Program-made: the position numbers and the translations under genes
The notes under the pieces: model-generated
What the model was told of the DNA's origin: nothing
The model's database searches: none
Seen by the model: the letters and a program-made list of their open reading frames with translations, nothing else
From: Poriferisodalis sp965231925
GTDB lineage: Bacteria; Actinomycetota; Acidimicrobiia; Acidimicrobiales; Poriferisodalaceae
NCBI GenBank assembly: GCA_965231925.1
Contig: OZ246894.1
Location: forward strand, 2,914,001 to 2,978,000
Direction of reading: 5' to 3'
Length of the DNA stretch: 64,000 nucleotides
Shown: positions 26,161 through 34,879 of the stretch, piece by piece
Numbering within the stretch: the first letter of the stretch is position 1
Layout of the letters: the number at the start of each line of letters is the position of its first letter

Positions 26161-27186
26161 CTACGCCGGCGGCTCGACGCGGTAGAAGCGCCGCGCCGTG
26201 CCGGCGAAAAGGTCGGCGCGCTCGGCGGCGGTGTATCCCGCCTGATCGCAGATGCGCTGGAAGGCGTTGAACAGCACGGTGTACGAGCAGCCCTGCTTGT
26301 CGACTGGGAAGTTGCTTTCGAACATGCAGCGGTCGGGGCCGAAGGTTTCGATGCAGTGACGGATGTCGTCGCTCCAGGTCGCCGCGACGTGCTCCGAGGA
26401 CGGGGCTTGGGGCAGGCGCTTGAATCCCGCGCCGTAGATGCTCATGCCGATCCCACCCACCTTGACGGCGACCTGGGGGTGGCGGGCCAACGCCTCGAGC
26501 GCCGGGCGCACCACGGCGCGCACCTCGTCTCGACGGTCGGCGTAGGGGCCGATGCCAAGCGGCCCGCCGAGGTGGTCGAGCACGACCGGCGTGTCGGGCA
26601 CAGCATGGGCAAGATCAACCAACTCAGCGACCTGGGTATGGAACATCCAGCCGTCGAAGCTGAATCCCATACGGCCCAGCGTTGCATAACCCGCCCGGAA
26701 GTCCGGATCTGCGAGCAGTTCGGGTGGCGGCTTGGTGTGGCTCTCACGGATCTGGTCGCTGCCGTCCCATGCATTGGCGTGACGGATGCCCCGGAACAGG
26801 CCCCCTCCGGCCTCGTCGTGCGCTGCGAGAACTTCTTCGACTGCATTGCCCAGCGTCAAATCGGCAAAGCTCACGATCGCCGAGATCGTCGCACCATCGG
26901 CCTCAGCGGATATCTGTGCCTGCTCGCGCACGAACTCCGTCTCGCCCACAGGCCGCATGTGCTGGGGCCCGCTCGTGTAGTAGCCGGCGGCACACTCGAC
27001 GAAGACGGTCTGGGTGACGTTGTGCCCTGCACCGGTGTCGGCGTGCAGCTCAGGCACGAGGTAGGTGCCCGCCGCGAAGTCCCAGAGGTGGTGGTGAGGG
27101 TCGACGATTTCCTCGTCGGCGTCGACCGGCTGCTCGACGGTGGCTGCGAGCCATGCGTCTTTGTCGGTTGCTGAGTCGTCGGCCAC
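26161..27186 (-). CDS. Amidohydrolase-2 family (TIM-barrel metal-dependent hydrolase)
   Basis: 341 residues from GTG 27186, supported by GGGAGA six bases upstream; the ORF extends further but is antisense to the sulfatase. Metal-binding VDPHHHLWDF sits near residue 29, TQTVFVECAAGY follows, and FGPDRCMFESNFPVDK with the conserved catalytic region is near the C-terminus. Related to 2-pyrone-4,6-dicarboxylate and similar lactone hydrolases. It converges on the lactonase-like gene and is divergent from choline-sulfatase. Confidence 0.88.
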   Translation of the reverse strand: MADDSATDKDAWLAATVEQPVDADEEIVDPHHHLWDFAAGTYLVPELHADTGAGHNVTQTVFVECAAGYYTSGPQHMRPVGETEFVREQAQISAEADGATISAIVSFADLTLGNAVEEVLAAHDEAGGGLFRGIRHANAWDGSDQIRESHTKPPPELLADPDFRAGYATLGRMGFSFDGWMFHTQVAELVDLAHAVPDTPVVLDHLGGPLGIGPYADRRDEVRAVVRPALEALARHPQVAVKVGGIGMSIYGAGFKRLPQAPSSEHVAATWSDDIRHCIETFGPDRCMFESNFPVDKQGCSYTVLFNAFQRICDQAGYTAAERADLFAGTARRFYRVEPPA

Positions 27187-27309
27187 TGCTGCTCTCCCTG
27201 TGTCGTGGCGAACCGTTTGCCCGCGGCACCCTAGGCCGCACGGCGAGACCGGGCATCGGTCGAGAGGCTGCGACCTGTGGTGTCCGCGGCAGGGTCTACG
27301 TTGCCCTCG

Positions 27310-28845
27310 ATGACCCAACCCAACATTCTCATCGTGATGGCAGACCAGCTCGCGCCGCATTTCACCGGTGCCTACGGGCACCCGCTGGTGCAGACCCCCG
27401 CAATGGATGCACTCGCTGAGCGAGGCGCGCGATTCGACGCCGCGTACTGCAATTTCCCCCTGTGCGCCCCCGCCCGGTTCTCGATGCTCTCGGGCCAACT
27501 GCCGTCCGCAATCGATGCATGGGACAACGGCTCGGAATTCGCGGCATCGGTGCCGACGCTGACGCACTACCTGCGGTTGCTGGGTTATCGCACGACGCTG
27601 TCGGGCAAGATGCACTTCATCGGTCCCGATCAGCTCCACGGCTTCGAGCAGCGCCTCACCACCGACATCTACCCATCGGGATTCGACCTGACGCCCGACT
27701 GGGATGTCGACCCCGAGTCGCTCGGCAACTGGTACAGCATGGCCAGCTTGTCCGAGGCAGGGCAGGTGATCACCAACTACCAGTACGACTACGACGAAGA
27801 AACCGGTTTCGCCGCCGTGCGGCATCTATACGACCTTGCCCGGTCACGCGACGACGAGCGCCCGTTCTTCGTGGTGGCATCGTTCACCCATCCCCATGAT
27901 CCCTACGAGGCACGGCCGCAGTGGTGGGACCTCTACGACCACGACGACATCGATCTGCCCGATCCGATCGCCGAGGGCGAGATCGACGCACACACCCGCC
28001 GGCTGCGACGCGGCATCGGGGCCGACACTGACGGTTTCACCGAACAGCAGTGCCGCAACGCCCGCCACGGCTACTACGCCAACACCAGCTATTTCGATGC
28101 GTGGCTCGGGAAGCTGGTGCAGGTGCTCGAGGAGACCGGACGCATCGATGACACGGTGGTGATCGCTGTCGCCGACCACGGCGACATGCTGGGCGACCGG
28201 GGGACGTTCTTCAAGATGTGCTTCTTCGAGCGTTCGGCCCGGGTGCCGCTCATCATGGCGGGGCCCGGGGTGGCCGACCGCACGGTGCCCGACGTGTGCT
28301 CGCTGGTGGATCTGCTGCCGACCTTGCTGGATATCGCCACTGACGGCGGCAGCGCCTCATGGCCCGCGCTGAGTTCGCAGCCTGTGGGGCGCAGCCTGTG
28401 GGAGCTGGCATCGGGTGGCAGCGACGGAAACGACGAAGCGAGCGGCGAGGCGCTCAGCGAATACACCGGGGCGATGACGACGCAGCCGATGTTCATGATC
28501 CGCCGCGGCAGGCTCAAGTACATCGCCTGCGAGGGCGACCCGCCGCTGCTCTACGACATCGTCGCCGACCCGCTGGAGCGCACCGACCTGTCGGCCGATC
28601 CGGCCCACGCTGAGATCGCTGCGGCATTCGCCGCCGAAGCGGCGCAGCGGTGGGACAGCGCCGCGTTGCGCGAGCGGGTGCTGGCGTCACAGCGTGCCCG
28701 CCATGTCCTGAATGCCGCGGCACGCGCTGGCGAGATGTCGTGGTGGGACTACAGCCCCCAACGCGACGCTGCGGGCGAATTCGTCCGCGACGGCATGGAC
28801 TGGACGCAGACCAGCCGCAGCAGTCGCATCATCGCTCCCGGCTGA
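27310..28845 (+). CDS. betC: Choline-sulfatase
   Basis: Hydrolyses choline-O-sulfate to choline and sulfate. 511 residues from ATG 27310, matching the usual ~500. The N-terminus MTQPNILIVMADQLAP gives the metal-site Asp. The sulfatase signature FPLCAPARFSMLSG has Cys52 in the C-x-P-x-R context, converted to formylglycine in active enzymes. LSGKMHFIGPDQLHGFE and VADHGDMLGDRG follow. The C-terminal WWDYSPQRDA segment is the extension characteristic of choline-sulfatases. No signal peptide, so cytoplasmic. No bet genes for betaine synthesis are nearby. Confidence 0.9.
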   Translation: MTQPNILIVMADQLAPHFTGAYGHPLVQTPAMDALAERGARFDAAYCNFPLCAPARFSMLSGQLPSAIDAWDNGSEFAASVPTLTHYLRLLGYRTTLSGKMHFIGPDQLHGFEQRLTTDIYPSGFDLTPDWDVDPESLGNWYSMASLSEAGQVITNYQYDYDEETGFAAVRHLYDLARSRDDERPFFVVASFTHPHDPYEARPQWWDLYDHDDIDLPDPIAEGEIDAHTRRLRRGIGADTDGFTEQQCRNARHGYYANTSYFDAWLGKLVQVLEETGRIDDTVVIAVADHGDMLGDRGTFFKMCFFERSARVPLIMAGPGVADRTVPDVCSLVDLLPTLLDIATDGGSASWPALSSQPVGRSLWELASGGSDGNDEASGEALSEYTGAMTTQPMFMIRRGRLKYIACEGDPPLLYDIVADPLERTDLSADPAHAEIAAAFAAEAAQRWDSAALRERVLASQRARHVLNAAARAGEMSWWDYSPQRDAAGEFVRDGMDWTQTSRSSRIIAPG

Positions 28846-28850
28846 GCCGG

Positions 28851-30098
28851 TCAGGTCTCTTCGTGACCGGCGGCCGACGAGGCAAGCCAGTTCTTCGTCT
28901 CTGGATAGGCAAATGCCAGCCGTCCCCGCCCGGCTGGCCGCACCATGCCGGACAAGATCAAGCGATGCCGGTACGCATTGGCCTGCTGGCTCGACATGTC
29001 AAGCCTCTGGCGCAGCCGTGCAACCTCGGACGGTCCGTCGTCTACTGCCATGGCGAGCACGAATCGTCGGTCGGTCTCGGACAGGGCGTTCCACGAAGGT
29101 CGCATCAGATGCTCGTCGAGTTCGAGCCGGGCACGCTGCACCGCTGCACGAACGTGCTCCAGCCCGATCCGCCGCACCGCTCCCGAAGCGCCTGCCGCTT
29201 GCCATGCGTGCGCGCCCACCAGTTGCAGCAGATACGGATGGCCCTGAACTGCCGCTACAGCCTCGCCCAGCGCCGCTCGATCAAACGTGCCGCCGTGCAG
29301 ACGAACAGGCTCAGCCAGCCCGAGTTCCACATCGCCATGGTCGAGCAGGGACACATGCAGTCGAGGCGCCCGGCTCAGGAACGTTGCCGCCGACCGATGC
29401 GACAGCAACGTATCGACGACGTAGGTCAGCGCGGCCCCAACGAACGCCACCGCACGACCCTCTCGCATCACAACGTGCTGGAGGATCGATCCGAGCCGGC
29501 GCATTTGAGCAGAAGGCACGGCATGCATCTCATCGAGCGTCACCAACACCCTGCCGCCCCGATCCTCCACCAATGAAGCCAAGTCGGTGAGGTCGTAGCG
29601 GAGGTCGTCGCCAAGGCTCGAGGGCGGCGGTGTGGCTGCATCGGGGTCAATCTCCCAGGTCGCGCCGAGTTCGACGCCTGTGCCGAGAGCCGTGGCGCCG
29701 ATCTTCATGCCGGCGAATCGGCCTCGCTGCGCGGACGATGTAGCTTGGTGGTCCAAGGCACTACGGGCGCGAAGGGCTGCCTTATGGACCTCGACGAGCA
29801 GGTCGCCGTCGGTGCCTGCGACCGCCAAAGTAACCCAGCCTCGCTCGACTGCTGCGGCATCTTCCACCTCGTTGAGCACCACGGTCTTGCCCATGCCTCG
29901 TGCGCCGAGCAGAACTGAGATCGATCGGGGGTCGTCGGACCCTGCATCCAGCCCGGCGCATAGCTCTTCGATCAGCGAACGGCGGCCTGCCAGAAACGGC
30001 GGTGTCCGTCCGAATCCTGGCGTGAAGGGACGGGGCGCTGCTGCATCTGATTCGTCGGGAAAGTAGCGCGGTCGCTGCGACACGACTCCAGCGTACAT
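28851..30098 (-). CDS. AAA ATPase with C-terminal winged-helix (Orc1/Cdc6-like architecture)
   Basis: 415 residues. Walker A GARGMGKT near residue 66, Walker B LVTLDEMH near 190, and a sensor-like FVGAALTYVVD near 230. A C-terminal winged-helix region (LSETDRRFVLAMAV, LRQRLDMSSQQANAYRHRL) suggests DNA binding. The order ATPase then winged helix resembles archaeal-type/Orc1-Cdc6 ATPases found sporadically in bacteria, role mostly unknown. Four tandem 19-bp repeats begin 16 bp upstream of the start and are likely its binding sites. GTG at 30083 is an alternative start. Gene-end spacing to the convergent sulfatase is only 5 bp. Confidence 0.82.
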   Translation of the reverse strand: MYAGVVSQRPRYFPDESDAAAPRPFTPGFGRTPPFLAGRRSLIEELCAGLDAGSDDPRSISVLLGARGMGKTVVLNEVEDAAAVERGWVTLAVAGTDGDLLVEVHKAALRARSALDHQATSSAQRGRFAGMKIGATALGTGVELGATWEIDPDAATPPPSSLGDDLRYDLTDLASLVEDRGGRVLVTLDEMHAVPSAQMRRLGSILQHVVMREGRAVAFVGAALTYVVDTLLSHRSAATFLSRAPRLHVSLLDHGDVELGLAEPVRLHGGTFDRAALGEAVAAVQGHPYLLQLVGAHAWQAAGASGAVRRIGLEHVRAAVQRARLELDEHLMRPSWNALSETDRRFVLAMAVDDGPSEVARLRQRLDMSSQQANAYRHRLILSGMVRPAGRGRLAFAYPETKNWLASSAAGHEET

Positions 30099-30114
30099 CG
30101 CTGGATTGGTCTGC

Positions 30115-30190
30115 TTTTTGTTTCTATGTGGAGTTTTTGTTTCTCTACAGAGTTGTTGTTTCTATGCGCAGATTTTGTTGCTATGTGAAG
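30115..30190. repeat. Four tandem 19-bp iteron-like repeats upstream of the AAA ATPase
   Basis: Units at 30115-30133, 30134-30152, 30153-30171 and 30172-30190, abutting without spacers. On the plus strand each follows the plan TTTTTGTTTCTATGTGnAG, with TTTC or TTGC then CT and a final AG. The block is strikingly T-rich in a GC-rich genome. Position directly before the ATPase start suggests an operator or autoregulatory array. Confidence 0.85.
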
Positions 30191-30322
30191 CGGGCGGCGG
30201 GCGGGTGCCGTGGGGTCCCGTGCAGCCACGCCTGCGCATCCATGGCCGAGCGGCCCGCCGGCTGCACGACCTGGATTTACGGGCCAGCCCTCTCAGCGGC
30301 ACGTGAATCGCACAGCGCGAGT
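30191..30322. other. Intergenic spacer
   Basis: GC-rich stretch between the repeat array and the end of the phosphoesterase gene. Nothing recognisable. Confidence 0.5.
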
Positions 30323-30898
30323 TCAGATCACGCGGTCCCACGATTCGGTGGGCTCGAGGCCGTCGGCCGTGAGCTGCCACAGCGACGGCGTGGCGACCCC
30401 GTCGACGATGTCGAGGTAGCCGACCGTGCCGAACTGCGCGCTGAGGTTGCGGGGGAAGGTCGGCGAGCCGGGATTGACGCACAGCACGCCTGACAGCGTG
30501 TCGATACGGTGGACGTGGGTATCGCCGTAGACGCACACGTCGAGGTGCTCGTCGGCACCGAAGTGGCGCTCGATGGCGTCGGCCACGCTGTAGAACGACA
30601 GTTCGGGCACCGGCAGGTGGTGGGTGAGCCCGACCCGCACGTCGCCGAACGTGTGCGCCCAGGCATTGGCGAGCAGCGGATGATCTGGCTGGACATCGCG
30701 GCCCGACGAGCCGTCATCTCCGTTGCCGCGGGCCGCCCATGTCGGTGCAATCTCATTCAGCCGATCCACGACGGAGATGTCGTAGATGTCGCCCGCATGG
30801 AGGATGGCGTCACACCCCTCCATCGCCGCATACGCCTCAGGCCACAGTTCGGGCGCAGCTTCAGGAATGTGGGTGTCCGAGATCAGGCCGATGCGCAT
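30323..30898 (-). CDS. YfcE/MJ0936-type metallophosphoesterase
   Basis: 191 residues. Di-metal phosphoesterase motifs are all present: MRIGLISDTH at the start, ILHAGDIYD, ARGNGDD, and later VGLTHHLP and CVYGDTHVHRID. Small family members hydrolyse phosphodiesters such as cyclic nucleotides in vitro; the natural substrate is usually unknown. It sits just downstream of fmt on the same strand. Confidence 0.9.
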   Translation of the reverse strand: MRIGLISDTHIPEAAPELWPEAYAAMEGCDAILHAGDIYDISVVDRLNEIAPTWAARGNGDDGSSGRDVQPDHPLLANAWAHTFGDVRVGLTHHLPVPELSFYSVADAIERHFGADEHLDVCVYGDTHVHRIDTLSGVLCVNPGSPTFPRNLSAQFGTVGYLDIVDGVATPSLWQLTADGLEPTESWDRVI

Positions 30899-30949
30899 CC
30901 GGCCACGCTAGGAGACCGATCGTTAGGGCGGCGAGTCGATCTCGCGTGG

Positions 30950-31894
30950 TCAGCCGAAGCGAGTGCCGGGCGCCAGGTGGGCACCGCGCAGCCAATCCTG
31001 AACACCTATCGCCGTTCGGCCCGCTGGCTGGACGATGCCAAGGCGGATGAGCCCGTCGCCGGTAGCGACGGCGTCGCCGACCAGCGTTCCCGGCGGCGCG
31101 TCATCGGTTGCTGGCCGTTCCGCCTCCGCGCCGCTCGGTTCGGGCAGGTGATCTGGGCTGCGCGGCTCCGTGTGCGCTGCCGCGCCCTGAACCGAGCCGG
31201 GCAGCGACAGGGTGGCATCACGGACGATGAATCGTTCGCCGTTGAGCGAGGTCCAGGCGCCGCCGACGCGGATCTGGCGGTCGATGTGGGTTGCCGGCCG
31301 TGACCAGTCGATTTCGCGATCCGCCGGGCTGAGCTTGCGTGCATAGGTGGGCTCGCCCCTCTGAGGCTCAGGGGTGCCGAGCCCTTCCTTGAGGGAAGCC
31401 GTCAGCCGCGCGGCTCCCTCACTGGCAAGGCGCTCACGCAAGCCCGTGGCGGTGTCGGTCGGGCCGATCGGCACTTCATGGCGCCAGTAGACGGGGCCGG
31501 TGTCAAACGATTTCTCCAAGGCCATCAGGCAGACGCCGGTGACATCGTCACCCTCCAGCAGCGCCCGCTCCACCGGAGCCGCTCCCCGCCAGCGCGGCAG
31601 CAGCGAGAAGTGCAGATTGAGCATGGGCAACCGGGCCAGCAGGGCAGCGCCTATGAGCCGGCCGTACGCCACCACCACCGCGCAATCGGCACTTCTTGCT
31701 GCCAAGTCGGCCGGATCGTGGCTGATCGGCAGACCTAGCTCTTGCGCCGCAGCAGCAACAGGGCTCGCAGTGTCGCTGCCGCGCCGGCTCCGGCGGCGTG
31801 GGGCGCCGGTGACCACGACCGGGATCTCGAATCCGGCGATGGCGAGGGCGAGCAAGGCGGGGACGGCGTCATCGGGCGTACCCGCGAACGACAC
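30950..31894 (-). CDS. fmt: Methionyl-tRNA formyltransferase
   Basis: Formylates initiator Met-tRNA. 314 residues from GTG 31894, chosen because the conserved N-terminus (SFAGTPDDAVPALLAL) starts right there, although the ORF is longer. The folate-binding and catalytic block LNLHFSLLPRWRGAAPVERA is intact, and CLMALEKSFDTGPVY follows. The C-terminal OB-fold region includes ARKLSPADREIDWSRPA. It lies 88 bp after def; the formylase and deformylase pair is the usual arrangement. Confidence 0.95.
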   Translation of the reverse strand: MSFAGTPDDAVPALLALAIAGFEIPVVVTGAPRRRSRRGSDTASPVAAAAQELGLPISHDPADLAARSADCAVVVAYGRLIGAALLARLPMLNLHFSLLPRWRGAAPVERALLEGDDVTGVCLMALEKSFDTGPVYWRHEVPIGPTDTATGLRERLASEGAARLTASLKEGLGTPEPQRGEPTYARKLSPADREIDWSRPATHIDRQIRVGGAWTSLNGERFIVRDATLSLPGSVQGAAAHTEPRSPDHLPEPSGAEAERPATDDAPPGTLVGDAVATGDGLIRLGIVQPAGRTAIGVQDWLRGAHLAPGTRFG

Positions 31895-31982
31895 ACTGCG
31901 CGGACACGACGGGGCCGATGGCAAGTGCCGCGTCTGGGAGGTTTCGCTCTGCACGGATGACACCTGGAGGGCTCGAACTGCT

Positions 31983-32552
31983 TCAGCCGTCGGCAGCGCT
32001 GCGGCCCACCAGCGGGACGGGGCCGGTTGCCGCCGGACCGTTGGCGCCCGATTGCAGTTGCGCGAGCTGGGTGCGCCACTCGCGCAGGGCTTGCTTGCGC
32101 TCGGCCCGCTCCAGGTGATCGACGAGCAGGACACCGTCGAGATGGTCGAGCTCATGCTGGAACAGCCGTGCCTGCAGCTCGTCGGCCTCGATGCTGACTT
32201 CGTTGCCGTCGAGGTCGAGACCCACGATGTGGACTTCTTTAGGTCGGACGATGTCGAAGGTGAGGCCCGGTACCGACAGGCAGCCTTCGGTGTAACTCCA
32301 CTCGCCGTCGGTCTCGACGATCTCGGGGTTGATGAGCGTCTGGTGGCCGTCGCCCTCATAGAGATCGAAGATGAAAAGGCGGCGCTGGATGCCCACCTGC
32401 GGGGCCGCGAGACCGATGCCCTGGGCCTCGTACATGGCGGGCAGCATGTCGTCGACCATGCGCGCTACCCGACCGTCGATTTCGGTGATCTCCGCAGCGC
32501 GCTGACGCAGCACCGGATCGCCCATCAGCCGGATCTCGTAGGCGCCTCCCAT
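31983..32552 (-). CDS. def: Peptide deformylase
   Basis: Removes formyl groups from nascent proteins. 189 residues. All three metal motifs are present: GIGLAAPQVG (about 46-55), EGCLSVPG (about 88-95, Cys ligand) and QHELDHLDG (about 131-139, two His ligands and the catalytic Glu). The C-terminal tail is longer and Gly/Ala-rich. It lies between priA and fmt as in many actinobacteria. Confidence 0.97.
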   Translation of the reverse strand: MGGAYEIRLMGDPVLRQRAAEITEIDGRVARMVDDMLPAMYEAQGIGLAAPQVGIQRRLFIFDLYEGDGHQTLINPEIVETDGEWSYTEGCLSVPGLTFDIVRPKEVHIVGLDLDGNEVSIEADELQARLFQHELDHLDGVLLVDHLERAERKQALREWRTQLAQLQSGANGPAATGPVPLVGRSAADG

Positions 32553-32704
32553 GGGTTTCGGAGGCTACCGGCGCAGTCTCGTACGCTTCGCAGACGCCGG
32601 CTCGGCAATCGACGACATGGTCCCGTGGCGTCGCCGCGGGAGCACGAGCATCCGACGAGAACGGCATGCGATGCGCTCGGCGGCGAGTTGGTACACGTGT
32701 CCTA

Positions 32705-34636
32705 TCAGGCGCGCATTGGGTCGACGGCGACCCGCAGACGACCGGCGGGACGGTCCGTCCTGCCGAGGGCATCCAGCAATGCCGAGCGGTCATCACTGCG
32801 GATGCGCCATGTTCCGTCGGCCGGTCCGGCGATATCGAGTGCGCTGGCATTGGGAACTGCGGCGAGGCGTTCGCAGAACGCACCGGCCGCGACGCCCGAC
32901 ACGAGCGCCCATGCGGCCGCCGGAGGCTGGTGCATCACCGCACGGCATCCGGTTTCGGCATCGACCCATGCGCTCGGGTCAGCCTCGACGGCTGCTGCCA
33001 GGACCGGATGGGCCGGCAGGCGGGTTTGCACCAGGATGCTGCCGCCGCCGGAGCGCGAACCGACCAAGCGTGCAGCGCGCACAAGCAGCGCGAAGGCCTC
33101 CTCGCCGGCCCGGTAGCGGGGCGCGGTCAATTCTTGGTCGAAGTCGACGAAAGCCACGGCGTCGGCCGACGGCACCCGGTGCAGCACCGCTTCGGTGCCG
33201 ATGTAGAGCGCCGGCCCCTCGGCTCGGCGCCTCCCTGCGAGCTCGCGCCAAGACGATGAGTGGGCCGTGCCGTCAGCGGCGCCGGCTGCAGGTTCGCCGA
33301 CGACCTGGACGACCGGCCGGCGAGCCAAGCGCTCCATTTCCTCCGCGACGCCCTTGACGCCGACGCGCACGCGACGGAATCGGGTGGCGCCGCAGGCCTC
33401 GCACACCGCGGGGCGTGCCTCGCCGCTTTCGGGGTCGACGAGTTGATGGCCCTCCAGCCGCAGGGCGCGTCCGGTCTCGGTCGAGCAGGCCAGATCGCCG
33501 CACGACGCGCAGTAGGCGAGCCGTGCTCGGCCCTTCCTGTTCAGCACGCACACGACCGTGCGGTCGCTGCGCAGCAGATCGGCGAGCGCCTCGCCGCACC
33601 ACTCCCCGGTCGCGGGATCATCCCGGCGGCGATCAGCGATGTCGACCCGCGGCCATGCCTCGAGTTCGAGCGAGCGAGGTGCAGTGGCGAACGCCGGCAT
33701 GGTGGGCGCGCCTGCGGTCGCGGCTGGATCGCCGGCGGATGTCGGTGACATGCTGCTGCGGGCAGAGCCGGTTGGCGGAGCGGCAGACCCGCCCGCGGCG
33801 AGGGAGATGTACACGGCTTCGGGCGAGGGCATCGGCCCTGCCAACAGGCAGCGGGCACCGTCGCAGCGCGCCCGCTCGACCGCCACATCGCGGGCGTTCC
33901 AAGTGGGCGCGGCTTCTTCTTGGTAAGCCTCGTCATGCTCATCGAGCACGACGACGGCGTCGAGCCGACCGCAGGGGGCCCAGGCCGCGGCGCGGGTCCC
34001 CACGACGACATGGGCTGAAGCTGCCCCGGCCCAGTCGCGAGGGGCCAGCGCAGCCACCACGCCCGCCTGACGCAATCGGCCCGTCAGCCTCGCCGCCCAT
34101 GTCACGGTGGGCACGAGCACCAGCGAGCGGCCGTGTCGCAGAGCCTCGACGATCAGCGGCCACTCGTCGGCGCATGGTCCGAGTCGCATCACCGCGGGCG
34201 ACCTCTGATCGCTCGCCCATGCCGCGCTCACCCAATCGGGCGTGCCGACGCTGCCCGGCGGTTCCGACGGTGCGATGTCCGGCCACTGTGCGGGTTCGCT
34301 CGGCAACCCGGCAACGACCCGGTCGGCGCTGGCGGTGCGCAGGAAGTGAGCCCATGTGCCCGCCCAGCGCCAAGCAGCCCATCTCGCCAACTCGACGACG
34401 TGAGGCGGCGGCCCCATGCTCGACACTCGCTTCACGGCGAGCAGATCCACGCCCGCAGGCCTGGGCGGGTCGACATCAGTCACCCAGCCGCGGATCGATC
34501 GACCACTCAGGGGGACCCGCACGACGGTGCCGACCTCGACCGGCACGCGGCCAGAGGCCAATTCGTCCGGCACGAGGTAGGTGAACTCGCGGTCGATCGC
34601 GGGCTCGTCGACCAGCACCTGGACCGCCTGCTGCAC
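32705..34636 (-). CDS. priA: Primosomal protein N' (PriA), helicase motifs degenerate
   Basis: Replication-restart factor. 643 residues from GTG 34636, where the typical N-terminus (VQVLVDEPAIDREFTYLVPD) begins; a TTG at 34699 gives a longer form. The zinc-binding Cys pairs are CASCGDLAC and, later, CEACGATRF. No Walker A P-loop is found at the expected place (LRHGRSLVLVPTVTWAARL), and motif II reads VVVLDEHDEAYQEE. This matches actinobacterial PriA proteins that keep the primosome fold but are predicted not to unwind DNA. It lies between metK and def. Confidence 0.9.
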   Translation of the reverse strand: MQQAVQVLVDEPAIDREFTYLVPDELASGRVPVEVGTVVRVPLSGRSIRGWVTDVDPPRPAGVDLLAVKRVSSMGPPPHVVELARWAAWRWAGTWAHFLRTASADRVVAGLPSEPAQWPDIAPSEPPGSVGTPDWVSAAWASDQRSPAVMRLGPCADEWPLIVEALRHGRSLVLVPTVTWAARLTGRLRQAGVVAALAPRDWAGAASAHVVVGTRAAAWAPCGRLDAVVVLDEHDEAYQEEAAPTWNARDVAVERARCDGARCLLAGPMPSPEAVYISLAAGGSAAPPTGSARSSMSPTSAGDPAATAGAPTMPAFATAPRSLELEAWPRVDIADRRRDDPATGEWCGEALADLLRSDRTVVCVLNRKGRARLAYCASCGDLACSTETGRALRLEGHQLVDPESGEARPAVCEACGATRFRRVRVGVKGVAEEMERLARRPVVQVVGEPAAGAADGTAHSSSWRELAGRRRAEGPALYIGTEAVLHRVPSADAVAFVDFDQELTAPRYRAGEEAFALLVRAARLVGSRSGGGSILVQTRLPAHPVLAAAVEADPSAWVDAETGCRAVMHQPPAAAWALVSGVAAGAFCERLAAVPNASALDIAGPADGTWRIRSDDRSALLDALGRTDRPAGRLRVAVDPMRA

Positions 34637-34879
34637 CGCTGCAGTCTGCCCGGCTTCGCTCAGGCCCCGAGTGCCGTTTCGGCTAGGCACAGATGCCAAA
34701 GCTGGGGAGGCGGCAGGAGACTCTGCGACGTTGCGACCGGTTCCCTATCGGATGCACGGCGAAGCGGCGATGGCGCCGTCCAAGAAATGCGATGCGGTGC
34801 AAATCTCTCGACTGCCGGATCGCGGGAGCAGAGGCTCATGCCGCCTCCCCAGCGGGCGCACGTACCAGCGCGCCCCCCC

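Noticed and set aside
26104..27174. Plus-strand ORF of 356 codons
   Set aside because: It is the complement of the amidohydrolase gene, which has HxH and C-terminal family motifs on the minus strand.
30115..30190. CRISPR or phase-variable simple repeat
   Set aside because: The 19-bp units abut without spacers, are imperfect, and lie outside any coding frame; an operator or iteron array fits better.
34780..34860. tRNA-like stretch (GGTGCAAATCTC)
   Set aside because: No acceptor or anticodon stem can be formed around it.
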